Source: Corynebacterium parakroppenstedtii | GTDB taxonomy: Bacteria > Actinomycetota > Actinomycetes > Mycobacteriales > Mycobacteriaceae | DNA: 64,000 nt | Assembly: GCF_019754935.1 (NCBI RefSeq) | Contig: NZ_JAGSOA010000001.1 | Coordinates: forward strand, 930,001-994,000 | Reading direction: 5' to 3' | In this document: one piece after another, positions 50,044 through 58,799 of the stretch | Position numbering within the stretch: position 1 is the stretch's first letter | Layout of the letters: each line of letters begins with the position of its first letter | Made by a program: the position numbers and the translations under genes | Notes under the pieces: model-generated | What the model was told of the DNA's origin: nothing | Seen by the model: the letters and a program-made list of their open reading frames with translations, nothing else | Database searches by the model: none

Positions 50044-51924
50044 CTACCTCTGAAGGCGCGCGCGTGCACGCGGAATTGCCTCCGCAATAACCGACGCCGA
50101 CGTCGGCGCGTACCCGTCGTCGGTCTCTGCTGCGATATCGGCCGCCGATGCATGGATCACAGTAGCTCGGACGACGGTCGCCATGAGGGCGGACAAAGGC
50201 AACTCGGCATCCCGACCGGCGTGGCCGACGCTCTCTGCAACCAAAGCCCCAGCTAGGCCCGACAAGACATCGCCGGAGCCCGGCGTCGCCGCCCACGAAC
50301 ATCCGGCATCGACAACGCACACTTTTACCTGCGACGAGGTATCCGCCGGAGTGCTAGACGATGTATCCGCCGGGGCCGCGACCACCGTGGACCGACCTTT
50401 AAGCAACACCACACAATGCAACGCTCTCGCGACCGCCGATACCGCGGGGATACGCGGATAGTCGCTCTCCGGGTTAAGGACGTCCGTCAAGGCGTCGCGT
50501 TCCTCAGAGGAAAGGTCCATCGACGGCTCCGCCAAAACAGCCTTCACGACACGTCGAAACTCACCCTGGTGCGGAGTCAAAATAACGGCGCCGTCATAGT
50601 TTTTTACCGCGCAGATCAGCGGAAACGCGTCGGACCCCGAGTCGTTTCCGTCCGATTGACACAGAGCGGTCAACCCGTCGGCGTCGATAAGAATGGGGCA
50701 TGCTCCTGAAGTCTCTGAGCCACACAGAAGACCGTGGAGGTCATCATAATTTCTCTCGACGCCACCGCCGGGGCCAACAACCCACGCCTGAACACGCCCT
50801 GACGAGGCAATATTGTCAGCCGCCACAATCTCAGGATGAGCGGCGACAACGGCGTCACGGCTCTTGCCAGCGAACCGAACCATCGCGCTCGTGGCGCGAA
50901 CTGCAGCCGTCGTGCACAGCACGGCAGCGCCGGGGAACTCGGGGGATCCGGCCCGAATACCCACTACCCCACCGGTGTACTTGTCATCATGAGCCCCTGG
51001 TTCTAACGCCATCGCCGGCCACAGTGGTGACGACGCCATGTGAGGCTTCGCCACATCAGGCGCCAGCGTCACCATCCCATCGGGCACAGCGATCTGCCGA
51101 ATATCCGGCGGGGTCACCGCCCTCACGCCGGAGGCAACCAGCTCGCCATCCGCCTCGCGCTTCTCGCACTCGCTGCGGCAGGCATCGCGCAATCCACAAT
51201 CCGCCTGAAGAACAACCCCGCAATCGGAATTCATGGCGTGGGCACGTCGAAAAGCACCAAAAGTCACGGTCGCTGCAGCCACTACATGCGGGGCGTGGGC
51301 AATCCCGGTATCCGCATCAATCCCGGACGGAATATCCACCGCCACCACCGGAATCTCCGCGTTCGCAGCCGCAGCGATCCACCTGGCCGGCTCATCACGA
51401 AGAGGCCCATGGCCACCAATCCCCGTTATTCCGTCGATAAGAAAACACGACGAAAAACGGGCGCGGTACTGCGCTAATTCCTCAGGACTCAGGTCAGTCT
51501 CCTCGGACTCCCCAGCCTCCCCGTTCTTTCCGACGACAACCCCGCCCGACTTCTCAAACGCCCGGCGCGCCCGCCCATGAACGGACGATCCCACGCACAC
51601 GGCCACCGCGTGCCATCCGCGCTGGACGAGCACAGCTCCGGCGTAGAGCGCGTCGCCCCCATTGCCGCCGCTACCTGCGACAATAATCACCGCCGGGGAA
51701 GAAGGTTTCTCCTGGGGCAGCCCAGAAAGTCCATGTGCACCATTATCATCCGGACCCGCTGCCCGATCATTGCCGGGCACTCCCGGCACGGTCGACAGCC
51801 ACTGCACGGTATCCGCCACTGCCGTGGCCGCTTTCTGCATCGTTTCGTCGGGGAACGAATCGGACGCAATCACCCCCTCCTCCGCAGCTCGAATTGCTTC
51901 GACGGGGAGAAGGGGGTGGAACAC
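50044..51924 (-). CDS. nnr: Bifunctional NAD(P)H-hydrate epimerase / ADP(ATP)-dependent dehydratase
   Basis: 626 residues repairing hydrated NAD(P)H. The N-terminal YjeF_N epimerase has VAGSGGNGGDALYAGAVLVQ, FLIDGITGIGGHGP and VVAVDIPSGIDADTG. The C-terminal ribokinase-like dehydratase has YTGGVVGIRAGSPEFPGAAV, VVGPGGGVE, ILTPHQGEFRR and WAATPGSGDVLSGLAGALVA. The GTG start at 51924 has AAGGAG six bases upstream. A polar insertion separates strands near 540-560. It sits between glmS and alr-tsaE, its common actinobacterial position. Confidence 0.92.
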   Translation of the reverse strand: MFHPLLPVEAIRAAEEGVIASDSFPDETMQKAATAVADTVQWLSTVPGVPGNDRAAGPDDNGAHGLSGLPQEKPSSPAVIIVAGSGGNGGDALYAGAVLVQRGWHAVAVCVGSSVHGRARRAFEKSGGVVVGKNGEAGESEETDLSPEELAQYRARFSSCFLIDGITGIGGHGPLRDEPARWIAAAANAEIPVVAVDIPSGIDADTGIAHAPHVVAAATVTFGAFRRAHAMNSDCGVVLQADCGLRDACRSECEKREADGELVASGVRAVTPPDIRQIAVPDGMVTLAPDVAKPHMASSPLWPAMALEPGAHDDKYTGGVVGIRAGSPEFPGAAVLCTTAAVRATSAMVRFAGKSRDAVVAAHPEIVAADNIASSGRVQAWVVGPGGGVERNYDDLHGLLCGSETSGACPILIDADGLTALCQSDGNDSGSDAFPLICAVKNYDGAVILTPHQGEFRRVVKAVLAEPSMDLSSEERDALTDVLNPESDYPRIPAVSAVARALHCVVLLKGRSTVVAAPADTSSSTPADTSSQVKVCVVDAGCSWAATPGSGDVLSGLAGALVAESVGHAGRDAELPLSALMATVVRATVIHASAADIAAETDDGYAPTSASVIAEAIPRARARLQR

Positions 51925-52042
51925 GATGCACTCCTTAGACGGCTTGCACAGCCTTCATACGGCCTACAAATCCGATGGACCAACGGCGAATAAATCAATC
52001 ATTAACATCGTCCACCGTACTCCGAATACCGTGCTCACGTGC

Positions 52043-53908
52043 TTATTCGACGGTCACCGACTTCGCCAAGTTGCGTGGCTTGTCGATGTCCTCGTTCCCG
52101 CACTCGCGGGCAATCTGAGCCGCCAAGAACTGCAGAGGAACCGTCGACAATAAGGGCTGCAGAAGTGTTGATGTCTGCGGAATCTCGATCAGGTAGTTCG
52201 CGAACGGCTTGACGGCGTCATCGCCTTCCTCAGCAATAACGATGGTTTTTGCACCGCGCGCGCGGATTTCCTGAATGTTCGACACAATCTTGGAGTGCAG
52301 CACTGCCCTGCCACGCGGGCTCGGCACCACCACCGTCACCGGGAGATCGTCTTCGATCAGCGCGATCGGCCCGTGCTTCAACTCGCCAGCCGGGAACCCT
52401 TCGGCATGAATATATGCCAGCTCCTTGAGCTTCAAGGCCCCCTCCAGGGACACTGGGAAGCCCACGTGCCGGCCGAGGAACAGCATCGTCCGGATCGCGC
52501 CCATCTCTCGGGCAATGTTCGTGATGTGTTCCTCCTGGTCCAGGACCTGCTGGATTTTCTCCGGAATCTGTTCGAGCTCCTGGTAGATGGCGGTGACCTC
52601 GTCGGGGTACTTCGTGCCGCGCGCCTGCGCCAGGGCCAAGCCCACAATATAGTTCGCCGCAATTTGCGCCAAGAAGGCCTTTGTCGAAGCCACACCGATC
52701 TCGGGGCCGGCGTGGGTGTACAGCACAGCGTCGGCTTCGCGCGGGATTTGGGCACCGTTGGTGTTGCACACAGCCAGGACGCGCGCATTCTGCATCTTCG
52801 CGTGGCGGACGGCCTCTAAGGTGTCCGCGGTTTCACCCGACTGGGATACCGCAACCACCAGCGTCCGGGAGTCGAGCACGGGGTCGCGATAGCGGAACTC
52901 GCTGGCTACCTCGATCTCGACGGGGATGCGAACCCAGTGCTCAATGGCGTATTTCGCCAGCAACCCGGAGTGGTACGCAGACCCACAGGCGACGACGAAC
53001 ACTTTCTGCACTTCACGAAGCTCATCCTCGGACAACCGCTGTTCGTCCAGGACAATCCGACCGTCCTGAAGGTGCCCCGCGAGGGTGTCGCGGATAGCGG
53101 ACGGCTGCTCATTGATCTCCTTCTCCATGAAGGAGTCATAGCCGCCCTTTTCCGCGGCCGCCAGATCCCAGTCAATGGTGAAGGGCTTGCCTTCTTGCTG
53201 GTTACCGTAGAAGTCCGTGAGAGTGTAGCCATCTTTTGTGATGGTCACCGCGGTGTCCTGGCCGATCTCCACCGCCTTGTTCGTGTATTCAATGAACGCG
53301 GCGACGTCGGAACCCAAGAACATTTCGTCCTCGCCGATGCCAATAATCAACGGCGAGGACCGTCGGGCAGCAATAATGCGATCCGGGTAGTCAGCGTGTG
53401 TGAATAATAGGCTGAAAGCCCCTTCTAGCCGACGCAACACTGCCAGGACAGAGGCGTCAAAATCCCCCTTGTTCTGGCCTTGGTTGTATTCCAAAGCAAC
53501 CAGGTGGGCTGCGACTTCCGAGTCGGTTTCGGACTTCAGTTCAATGCCCGTGTTTTCAACTTCTTCCCTAAGGGCGGCGAAGTTTTCAATGATGCCGTTG
53601 TGGACGATGGCGACTTTGCCGTCGTAAGACACGTGCGGGTGAGCATTAACATCGTTGGGCCGGCCGTGCGTTGCCCAGCGGGTGTGCCCAATTCCTGTGG
53701 TGCCGGTGAGGTGATCCGTACCGATGTGGTCGATAGCGTTGCGCAGGTTATCCAGCTTTCCTGCTTTTTTCTCTATGTTGATGGCTCCCTGGCCGTCGAG
53801 GACGGCGATCCCCGCGGAGTCATACCCCCGGTATTCCATCCGCTCAAGAGCCGCAAGGGCGATATTGAGGGCCTGTTTACGGCCAACGTAACCGACAATT
53901 CCACACAT
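52043..53908 (-). CDS. glmS: Glutamine-fructose-6-phosphate aminotransferase GlmS
   Basis: First step to UDP-GlcNAc for cell wall synthesis. 621 residues. After Met removal the nucleophile cysteine is first (CGIVGYVGRKQA). The glutaminase half has MEYRGYDSAGIAV and HTRWATHGRPNDVNAHPH; the two SIS domains have VACGSAYHSGLLAKYAIEHW, SQSGETADTLEA and the final LAKSVTVE. No glmS ribozyme is visible upstream. The ATG at 53908 is required to expose Cys1. Confidence 0.96.
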   Translation of the reverse strand: MCGIVGYVGRKQALNIALAALERMEYRGYDSAGIAVLDGQGAINIEKKAGKLDNLRNAIDHIGTDHLTGTTGIGHTRWATHGRPNDVNAHPHVSYDGKVAIVHNGIIENFAALREEVENTGIELKSETDSEVAAHLVALEYNQGQNKGDFDASVLAVLRRLEGAFSLLFTHADYPDRIIAARRSSPLIIGIGEDEMFLGSDVAAFIEYTNKAVEIGQDTAVTITKDGYTLTDFYGNQQEGKPFTIDWDLAAAEKGGYDSFMEKEINEQPSAIRDTLAGHLQDGRIVLDEQRLSEDELREVQKVFVVACGSAYHSGLLAKYAIEHWVRIPVEIEVASEFRYRDPVLDSRTLVVAVSQSGETADTLEAVRHAKMQNARVLAVCNTNGAQIPREADAVLYTHAGPEIGVASTKAFLAQIAANYIVGLALAQARGTKYPDEVTAIYQELEQIPEKIQQVLDQEEHITNIAREMGAIRTMLFLGRHVGFPVSLEGALKLKELAYIHAEGFPAGELKHGPIALIEDDLPVTVVVPSPRGRAVLHSKIVSNIQEIRARGAKTIVIAEEGDDAVKPFANYLIEIPQTSTLLQPLLSTVPLQFLAAQIARECGNEDIDKPRNLAKSVTVE

Positions 53909-54018
53909 GGGCACGATGATACTAATTTTTGCCGATACGGGCTGCTTCATCCACCCCATTCCGGTCGATATGTGGTGTCATCTCGACGTTTACCCCGCCC
54001 GTCGGTTACTGTTTTCTT

Positions 54019-54966
54019 GTGGCTGACAAACTTTCATCGCTCGTAGCTCATCTTGATAAACGTGGCCCGCACCGGGTTTTAGTGGGAGACCTCGATTATG
54101 TCGGGATTCCTGGCAAGGTATATCTCCCCGCGAACGGCAATAACGTCCCCGGTGTCGTCTTCGGTCACGACTGGATGACCGATATTTCCGCATACCACGG
54201 CACTCTTCGCCATTTGGCGAGTTGGGGCATCGCCGTCGCTGCACCGGATTCCGAAACTGGTTTCAAGCCGAACCCCGGTGCCTTTGCCAATGACCTAATG
54301 ACCTGCATGTCTGTGATCTCGGGTGTCCAGATGGGACAAGGTTCTATTACTGTTCACCCGGAGAAACTTGTGCTGGCCGGGCATGGTTTCGGGGCGAGTG
54401 CGGCTGTTCTTGCCGCGGCCGGTGAGTGGAGTTCCTCGTCGTCCTCGGATTCGGAGGTGTCCGCGCGTTCGGTGTCGGTGGGATCCGGATCGGTGACCGC
54501 GTCTAATACCCCGGGCCCGAAGGGGTTGACCGGTGTAGCTGCTATTTTCCCGCGCAGTACGTCTCCGCGGGCATCGGACGCTGCTTCCAATATCGAGGTT
54601 CCCGGTCTTATTTTGGCCCCTGGCCAGGATTCTGTTCTTGTTGGCGACGAGTCCCTCCGCATTGCTGCGAAGTGGAAGGGCGATTCCTATTACCGACGCG
54701 TGAATAAGGCGTCGCAATCGGTGATGTCGGAAAAGGTTGTGAAGAATATGGTGCTGGGGCTGGGGTCGCCCGGCTTTTCGCAGCGTGCCGCACTTCGCGG
54801 ACTGCTTGTCGCTTTTGTCCGCGCGACGGCGGAAGGCGACAAGAAGTACAACGGCGTTTTGTCCGATGAGGACCTCAAGGGCACGGAGTTCTGGGATCGC
54901 GATGATATTGCGAATGAGCTCCCTGAGAACGCTGATGTGATGGAGCGCCTCCGCGACGCGCTGTAG
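54019..54966 (+). CDS. Alpha/beta-hydrolase-fold protein with altered nucleophile elbow
   Basis: 315 residues, related to dienelactone hydrolase/chlorophyllase-like proteins: VVFGHDWMTDISAYHGTLRH (oxyanion region), WGIAVAAPDSETGF, the elbow VLAGHGFGASAAVLAA and PGLILAPGQDSVLVGDES. The elbow should read G-x-S-x-G, but residue 123 is Gly (GGT at 54385), and no clear catalytic His follows near the C-terminus. It may therefore be a non-catalytic member or use another residue. A Ser/Asp-rich insert follows (about 134-160). The GTG at 54019 is the likely start; it is divergent from glmS. Confidence 0.75.
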   Translation: MADKLSSLVAHLDKRGPHRVLVGDLDYVGIPGKVYLPANGNNVPGVVFGHDWMTDISAYHGTLRHLASWGIAVAAPDSETGFKPNPGAFANDLMTCMSVISGVQMGQGSITVHPEKLVLAGHGFGASAAVLAAAGEWSSSSSSDSEVSARSVSVGSGSVTASNTPGPKGLTGVAAIFPRSTSPRASDAASNIEVPGLILAPGQDSVLVGDESLRIAAKWKGDSYYRRVNKASQSVMSEKVVKNMVLGLGSPGFSQRAALRGLLVAFVRATAEGDKKYNGVLSDEDLKGTEFWDRDDIANELPENADVMERLRDAL

Positions 54967-55046
54967 TTGAGGCGCGCGGGACGGGCGATGGTGGCCGGGG
55001 GGCCACGCACAGCGCCAGCCACGCGCGGTGTCGGCCGAACGCGGTG

Positions 55047-55430
55047 TCAGCTACGTACTGCCCGAATGCCTCCACCGCGAGAAGTGCCTTGCGTTCGTGG
55101 CGTATGAGAGCTGCGAGAATTGGTTGCCTGCGAGCCACGGGAGTCGTCAGCCTTATCCCCGTTGGTCGTCGTGGTACGCCCGAACGTGAAAGTTGAGTGG
55201 CCATCAGGAGCCTGATGCCGGCCTTTGCGCGTGGTCGCAAACGTGGTTTCTTTGCTGATGGTGCTGCTGGCCCCGTCCGTCTTCTGAGCCTGCTGAATAA
55301 TTTCTTCGAGTTTCTTCACCCGTTCACCGTATTGACGGTGAAACTCTGCGAGGTTTTTATCCATTTCTGCCCGATGGGCGTCCACGATGGCCTGATACGC
55401 CGCACGGTAATTCTCGGTATTACTCACCAT
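55047..55430 (-). CDS. Hypothetical protein, coiled-coil plus basic tail (third gene of operon)
   Basis: 127 residues. The first 55 form an amphipathic, probably coiled helix (MVSNTENYRAAYQAIVDAHR onward, with VKKLEEIIQQAQK). The last 65 are Ser/Thr/Arg/Gly-rich and probably disordered. Its ATG overlaps the stop of the preceding gene by seven bases. I do not recognise the family. It belongs to the three-gene group next to glmM. Confidence 0.6.
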   Translation of the reverse strand: MVSNTENYRAAYQAIVDAHRAEMDKNLAEFHRQYGERVKKLEEIIQQAQKTDGASSTISKETTFATTRKGRHQAPDGHSTFTFGRTTTTNGDKADDSRGSQATNSRSSHTPRTQGTSRGGGIRAVRS

Positions 55431-56614
55431 GCCCCTGCTTTCTCTACGGTGATGCCTAAGTGTGATGTTGTGTCGTCTGCTGTAGTGCCCGGCGCCGGTT
55501 CCTCTGGCCGATCGACGTGCGCTTCTTCCTCCGCGACAGCCTCCAGTGGCTGCTGCACCGAGACGTCCATTCGGATAGAAAAAGGCCCTCTAGTCCCTTC
55601 CACTGAGCCAGACTCCCCACCCGAAAGGGCAGAGCTCTCCTGTGTTTTTTGATTCCAGTCCGGCGCCCCTTGAGTGCTTTCAATGGTGAGACCACTGGCC
55701 ATCTGCGTACATGTTCGTCCCGACGACGACGCGTCCGACAGCTTCGGAGTCACTTTTTGCGCAGAGTCAGCCTGCGACTGGTTCGAGGGCGAACACTGGG
55801 TCGCGGACAGCTCACACGAGGACGGTGGCTTCGATGTCCCTGGCGAAACCGGCGTCGACGGTGAAGGACAAACACTCCCTAGTGGTGACGATTCGTTCCT
55901 CGGCACAACACTCGGCACCGCATCCCCACCCCATGATGTCACGACATCACAGTGTTGCAGCGGTTTCGGCGGTTCGACCGGGCATGCACCACACACGCTG
56001 ACCTGTTCCGAGCAATGTGTCGATAGCGTCCCCAAGGCTTCACCAATCGCACGATCACGCGCTTTCACCTGGTTCAAAAGGAGCAATCCCGCCGCGTTCC
56101 CCACCTGCGTCAGCGCATGCATAGCGATCTTTTTCGCCGGCGGAGGCAAAGGCAAGATCAAGGGCAATCCCGTCTCCACCACCGTCGTAAATAAATCGAC
56201 AACGTCCTCCATTGCCGAATCGGTATCTTCCATCACGGACTGCAACGCATCCGCACACGCGTCACTGGATTCGGCTGTGGCCGAGTGACCGTCGGCAAGA
56301 GAAATGAGCCACTCGCCGACCTTGTCCACCGCCTCGCTAATCAACCCCTCGGCGACGTCGACAAGTGAATCAGATGCCCGGCCACCACTGCTGCGCACGG
56401 CCATAAAATACGGAATCATGCGCCGTAAGGTGTCGGCACTCTCCCGCAAAGGATCCCATTCCACGCCCGACGCGCGCATGACATTAATCTTTAATTGGTT
56501 CCCAGACACCACCGGGTGATACAGCACTCCGGAAAAAGCGGCTCCCAGCATCAGCGCATGGCTTGCTGCCGAATACTCTGCCGCACTCTCAACTTGCTGG
56601 GACAGGGTGCTCAT
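55424..56614 (-). CDS. Hypothetical protein, helical N-terminus with long Ser/Pro tail (second gene of operon)
   Basis: 396 residues. Residues 1-205 are almost entirely helical, with alanine-rich amphipathic stretches (VESAAEYSAASHALMLGAAF) and a short hydrophobic segment (TGLPLILPLPPPAKK). Residues 210-396 are Ser/Pro/Thr/Glu-rich with several cysteines (CGACPVEPP, QHCDV, CPSPS, SSCEL, TQCSP, RTCTQ), probably disordered. The start overlaps the preceding gene stop (ATGA). The helical half with a disordered tail recalls type VII secretion substrates or adaptors, but no WXG or YxxxD motif proves this. Position beside glmM suggests an envelope role, as inference. Confidence 0.65.
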   Translation of the reverse strand: MSTLSQQVESAAEYSAASHALMLGAAFSGVLYHPVVSGNQLKINVMRASGVEWDPLRESADTLRRMIPYFMAVRSSGGRASDSLVDVAEGLISEAVDKVGEWLISLADGHSATAESSDACADALQSVMEDTDSAMEDVVDLFTTVVETGLPLILPLPPPAKKIAMHALTQVGNAAGLLLLNQVKARDRAIGEALGTLSTHCSEQVSVCGACPVEPPKPLQHCDVVTSWGGDAVPSVVPRNESSPLGSVCPSPSTPVSPGTSKPPSSCELSATQCSPSNQSQADSAQKVTPKLSDASSSGRTCTQMASGLTIESTQGAPDWNQKTQESSALSGGESGSVEGTRGPFSIRMDVSVQQPLEAVAEEEAHVDRPEEPAPGTTADDTTSHLGITVEKAGAW

Positions 56615-56936
56615 CGCTCCACCGCCGCTTCCACCGAGGGCTCCAAGTTCGCGAACGCAGCAGTATTGGCATCATCGGCACCGACAATCTGGGACACAAC
56701 ACTATCCGCTGACAGCCCCTGAGCAGCGGCAACCTCACACGCCCGACGGGACAACTCGTGGAGTGCGTCCAGCTCACCCGCAATAGCCAGCCCCTCCTGC
56801 ACCCACGAAAACCAGTATGCACGGGCATAAATGGCACTGGCGAGCCAACGATCACTGATTCGACATCCTGCCCCGCGCTCGCATACAACGACGAACGCGC
56901 GGACGCCTCTGGTGCAGAGACAACAAGCTCCCCCAT
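56611..56936 (-). pseudogene. Small helical protein gene, frameshifted (first gene of operon)
   Basis: Two frames must be joined to give a sensible protein of about 109 residues. From the ATG at 56936, MGELVVSAPEASARSSLYAS and QDVES read normally, then the frame degenerates. In another frame, ISDRWLASAIYARAYWFSWV continues to a helical C-terminus ending VEAAVER at 56611. The switch lies near 56853-56867. The downstream frame has no start codon until a GTG at 56802 that lacks a ribosome site. So there is a one- or two-base indel (mutation or sequencing error), or ribosomal frameshifting. The stop overlaps the start of the next gene by four bases. Confidence 0.65.
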
Positions 56937-57085
56937 TACATCCCCCCTGAAATTCGTAGCGATTATTTCATGGCTGACGCCATGATCCCCACCGCAAAAT
57001 TATGCCAGACTGCTGCGACATCGCCCACCCCTCACATCATCCGCACATAGTGCTATAGATCACACGTTCGCGGTGTGCGCACTAG

Positions 57086-58429
57086 TTACACACTTGCGAC
57101 GACGGCAGCCAACCGACCAGCGATTTTCCGCGCCGTGGCACCGTCGCCAGCTTCCACCATCACGCGGAAAAGTTCCTCCGTGCCGGATGGACGCAAAAGC
57201 ACCCGGCCCGATTCGCCCAGTTCCTCTTCGGCCTCAGTGATCGCCGTCCGAACAGCCTCGTCATTGGTAATGGCTGCTTTGTCAGTGACCGGCACGTTGA
57301 TCAACGTCTGCGGGAGAACCCTCATCACCGACGCCAACTCGGATAGCGTCTTCCCCGTTTGAGCCATCCGGGCCATCACGCTCAGGCCGGTAAGCGTGCC
57401 GTCGCCCGTCGTCCCATGTTCGGGGATGACGATGTGCCCGGACTGTTCGCCGCCCAGGCTGTAATCGCCAGCATTCAGGTCTGCGAGCACATAGCGGTCG
57501 CCGACCTTCGTCGTCCGGACCTCAATGCCCTGCTCTTTCATCGCAAGTTTGAGACCAAGGTTCGACATCACCGTTGCGACGAGGGTCGACTTCTTCAGTT
57601 CCCCGCCTTCTTTCATCGCGATCGCGAGGATCGCCATGATCTGATCGCCGTCGACAACATTACCTTCGGAATCGACGGCCAAACAGCGGTCCGCATCGCC
57701 GTCGTGCGCGAGCCCCAGGTCAGCGTGGTGTTCCAGAACAGCACGCTGCAGGACATCAATATGCGTCGAACCGCAATTTTCGTTGATGTTGAACGCGTTG
57801 GGTTTGTTAAAAATGGGGACGACATCGGCGCCAGCGGCCTGATACGCCATGGGCGCAGCCGTCGACGCGGCACCATTAGCGCAATCCACCACAACACGAA
57901 TTCCATCCAAGGGCGTCGGCACAGCCCCTGCGAGATGGAACAAATAGCGCTCCAAGGCGTCGGGGGATTCCTCGACAATACGACCAATCCCCGCCCCCGT
58001 CGGGCCAGTCTCGGACAACTCCAACATGGTCGCTTCGATCTCCGCCTCGACCGCGTCGTCAAGTTTGAGACCACCCGCCGCGAAGAACTTAATTCCATTA
58101 TCGGGCATAGGATTATGGCTTGCGGAAATGACAACGCCCATGTCAGCACCATAATCATCGGTCAGAAACGCCACAGCGGGGGTCGGAATGACGCCCACGC
58201 GAAGGACGTCGACACCCTGGCTTGCCATCCCTGCCGACAACGCGGCAGACAACATTTCCCCCGACACACGCGGGTCACGCCCCACAACAGCGACAGGCCG
58301 ACGGCCACCCTTCCGGTTGGCGGTCAGCACCTTTGCCGCAGCGGACCCCAACTTCATTGCCAACGGCGCAGTTAACGTCTTATTTGCAAGACCACGAACA
58401 CCATCAGTGCCGAAGTAACGTCGTCCCAT
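57086..58429 (-). CDS. glmM: Phosphoglucosamine mutase GlmM
   Basis: Interconverts glucosamine-6-phosphate and glucosamine-1-phosphate, the step after GlmS. 447 residues: [14 protein letters not shown], phospho-serine S104 in [14 protein letters not shown], the metal loop [33 protein letters not shown] and [19 protein letters not shown]. The ATG at 58429 gives the exact N-terminus; a longer frame adds 18 codons. Confidence 0.96.
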   Translation of the reverse strand: MGRRYFGTDGVRGLANKTLTAPLAMKLGSAAAKVLTANRKGGRRPVAVVGRDPRVSGEMLSAALSAGMASQGVDVLRVGVIPTPAVAFLTDDYGADMGVVISASHNPMPDNGIKFFAAGGLKLDDAVEAEIEATMLELSETGPTGAGIGRIVEESPDALERYLFHLAGAVPTPLDGIRVVVDCANGAASTAAPMAYQAAGADVVPIFNKPNAFNINENCGSTHIDVLQRAVLEHHADLGLAHDGDADRCLAVDSEGNVVDGDQIMAILAIAMKEGGELKKSTLVATVMSNLGLKLAMKEQGIEVRTTKVGDRYVLADLNAGDYSLGGEQSGHIVIPEHGTTGDGTLTGLSVMARMAQTGKTLSELASVMRVLPQTLINVPVTDKAAITNDEAVRTAITEAEEELGESGRVLLRPSGTEELFRVMVEAGDGATARKIAGRLAAVVASV

Positions 58430-58799
58430 CTGGTCTACCCTTTCCCACTGTTCAGCATTGGCGTTTCGGTGTGTGCACTTCACAACCCTAGCTACCGCAA
58501 TCCGGCAGCCCGAGTTGAAGCGCTTACGCCCGGGATGCTTTATAACTGAGCCAACAGTCTAATAGGACGGGCCTCGTAACACCGCACTGCGCAGAAACAG
58601 AGTATGCATAAGTGATTGTGCAACGGTGGGCTGTGGATAAGTCGACTATTGATGAGCGGTGTGCCAGACGCCCCATATCGATTCGGTGTCGATCCACTAC
58701 CAATATGTAGCCGGTGACCCGATATCCGTGACTAGATATGTAGCTAGTTCCCCGTTATCGCGCGCCACGATATACGCTATGTCATCGGCGCCGCTGTAC
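58430..58799. other. Intergenic region between glmM and the acyltransferase remnant
   Basis: No intact gene. It contains one perfect DnaA-box-like 9-mer (TGTGGATAA at 58632-58640). The right end (about 58740-58800) may include decayed acyltransferase sequence in a different frame. Confidence 0.45.

Noticed and set aside
53909..54018. glmS ribozyme upstream of glmS
   Set aside because: The 110-bp glmS upstream gap is too short and shows none of the ribozyme core sequences.
58632..58640. Perfect DnaA-box 9-mer TGTGGATAA
   Set aside because: A single site without a cluster, AT-rich element or dnaA/dnaN nearby; expected by chance in a genome.
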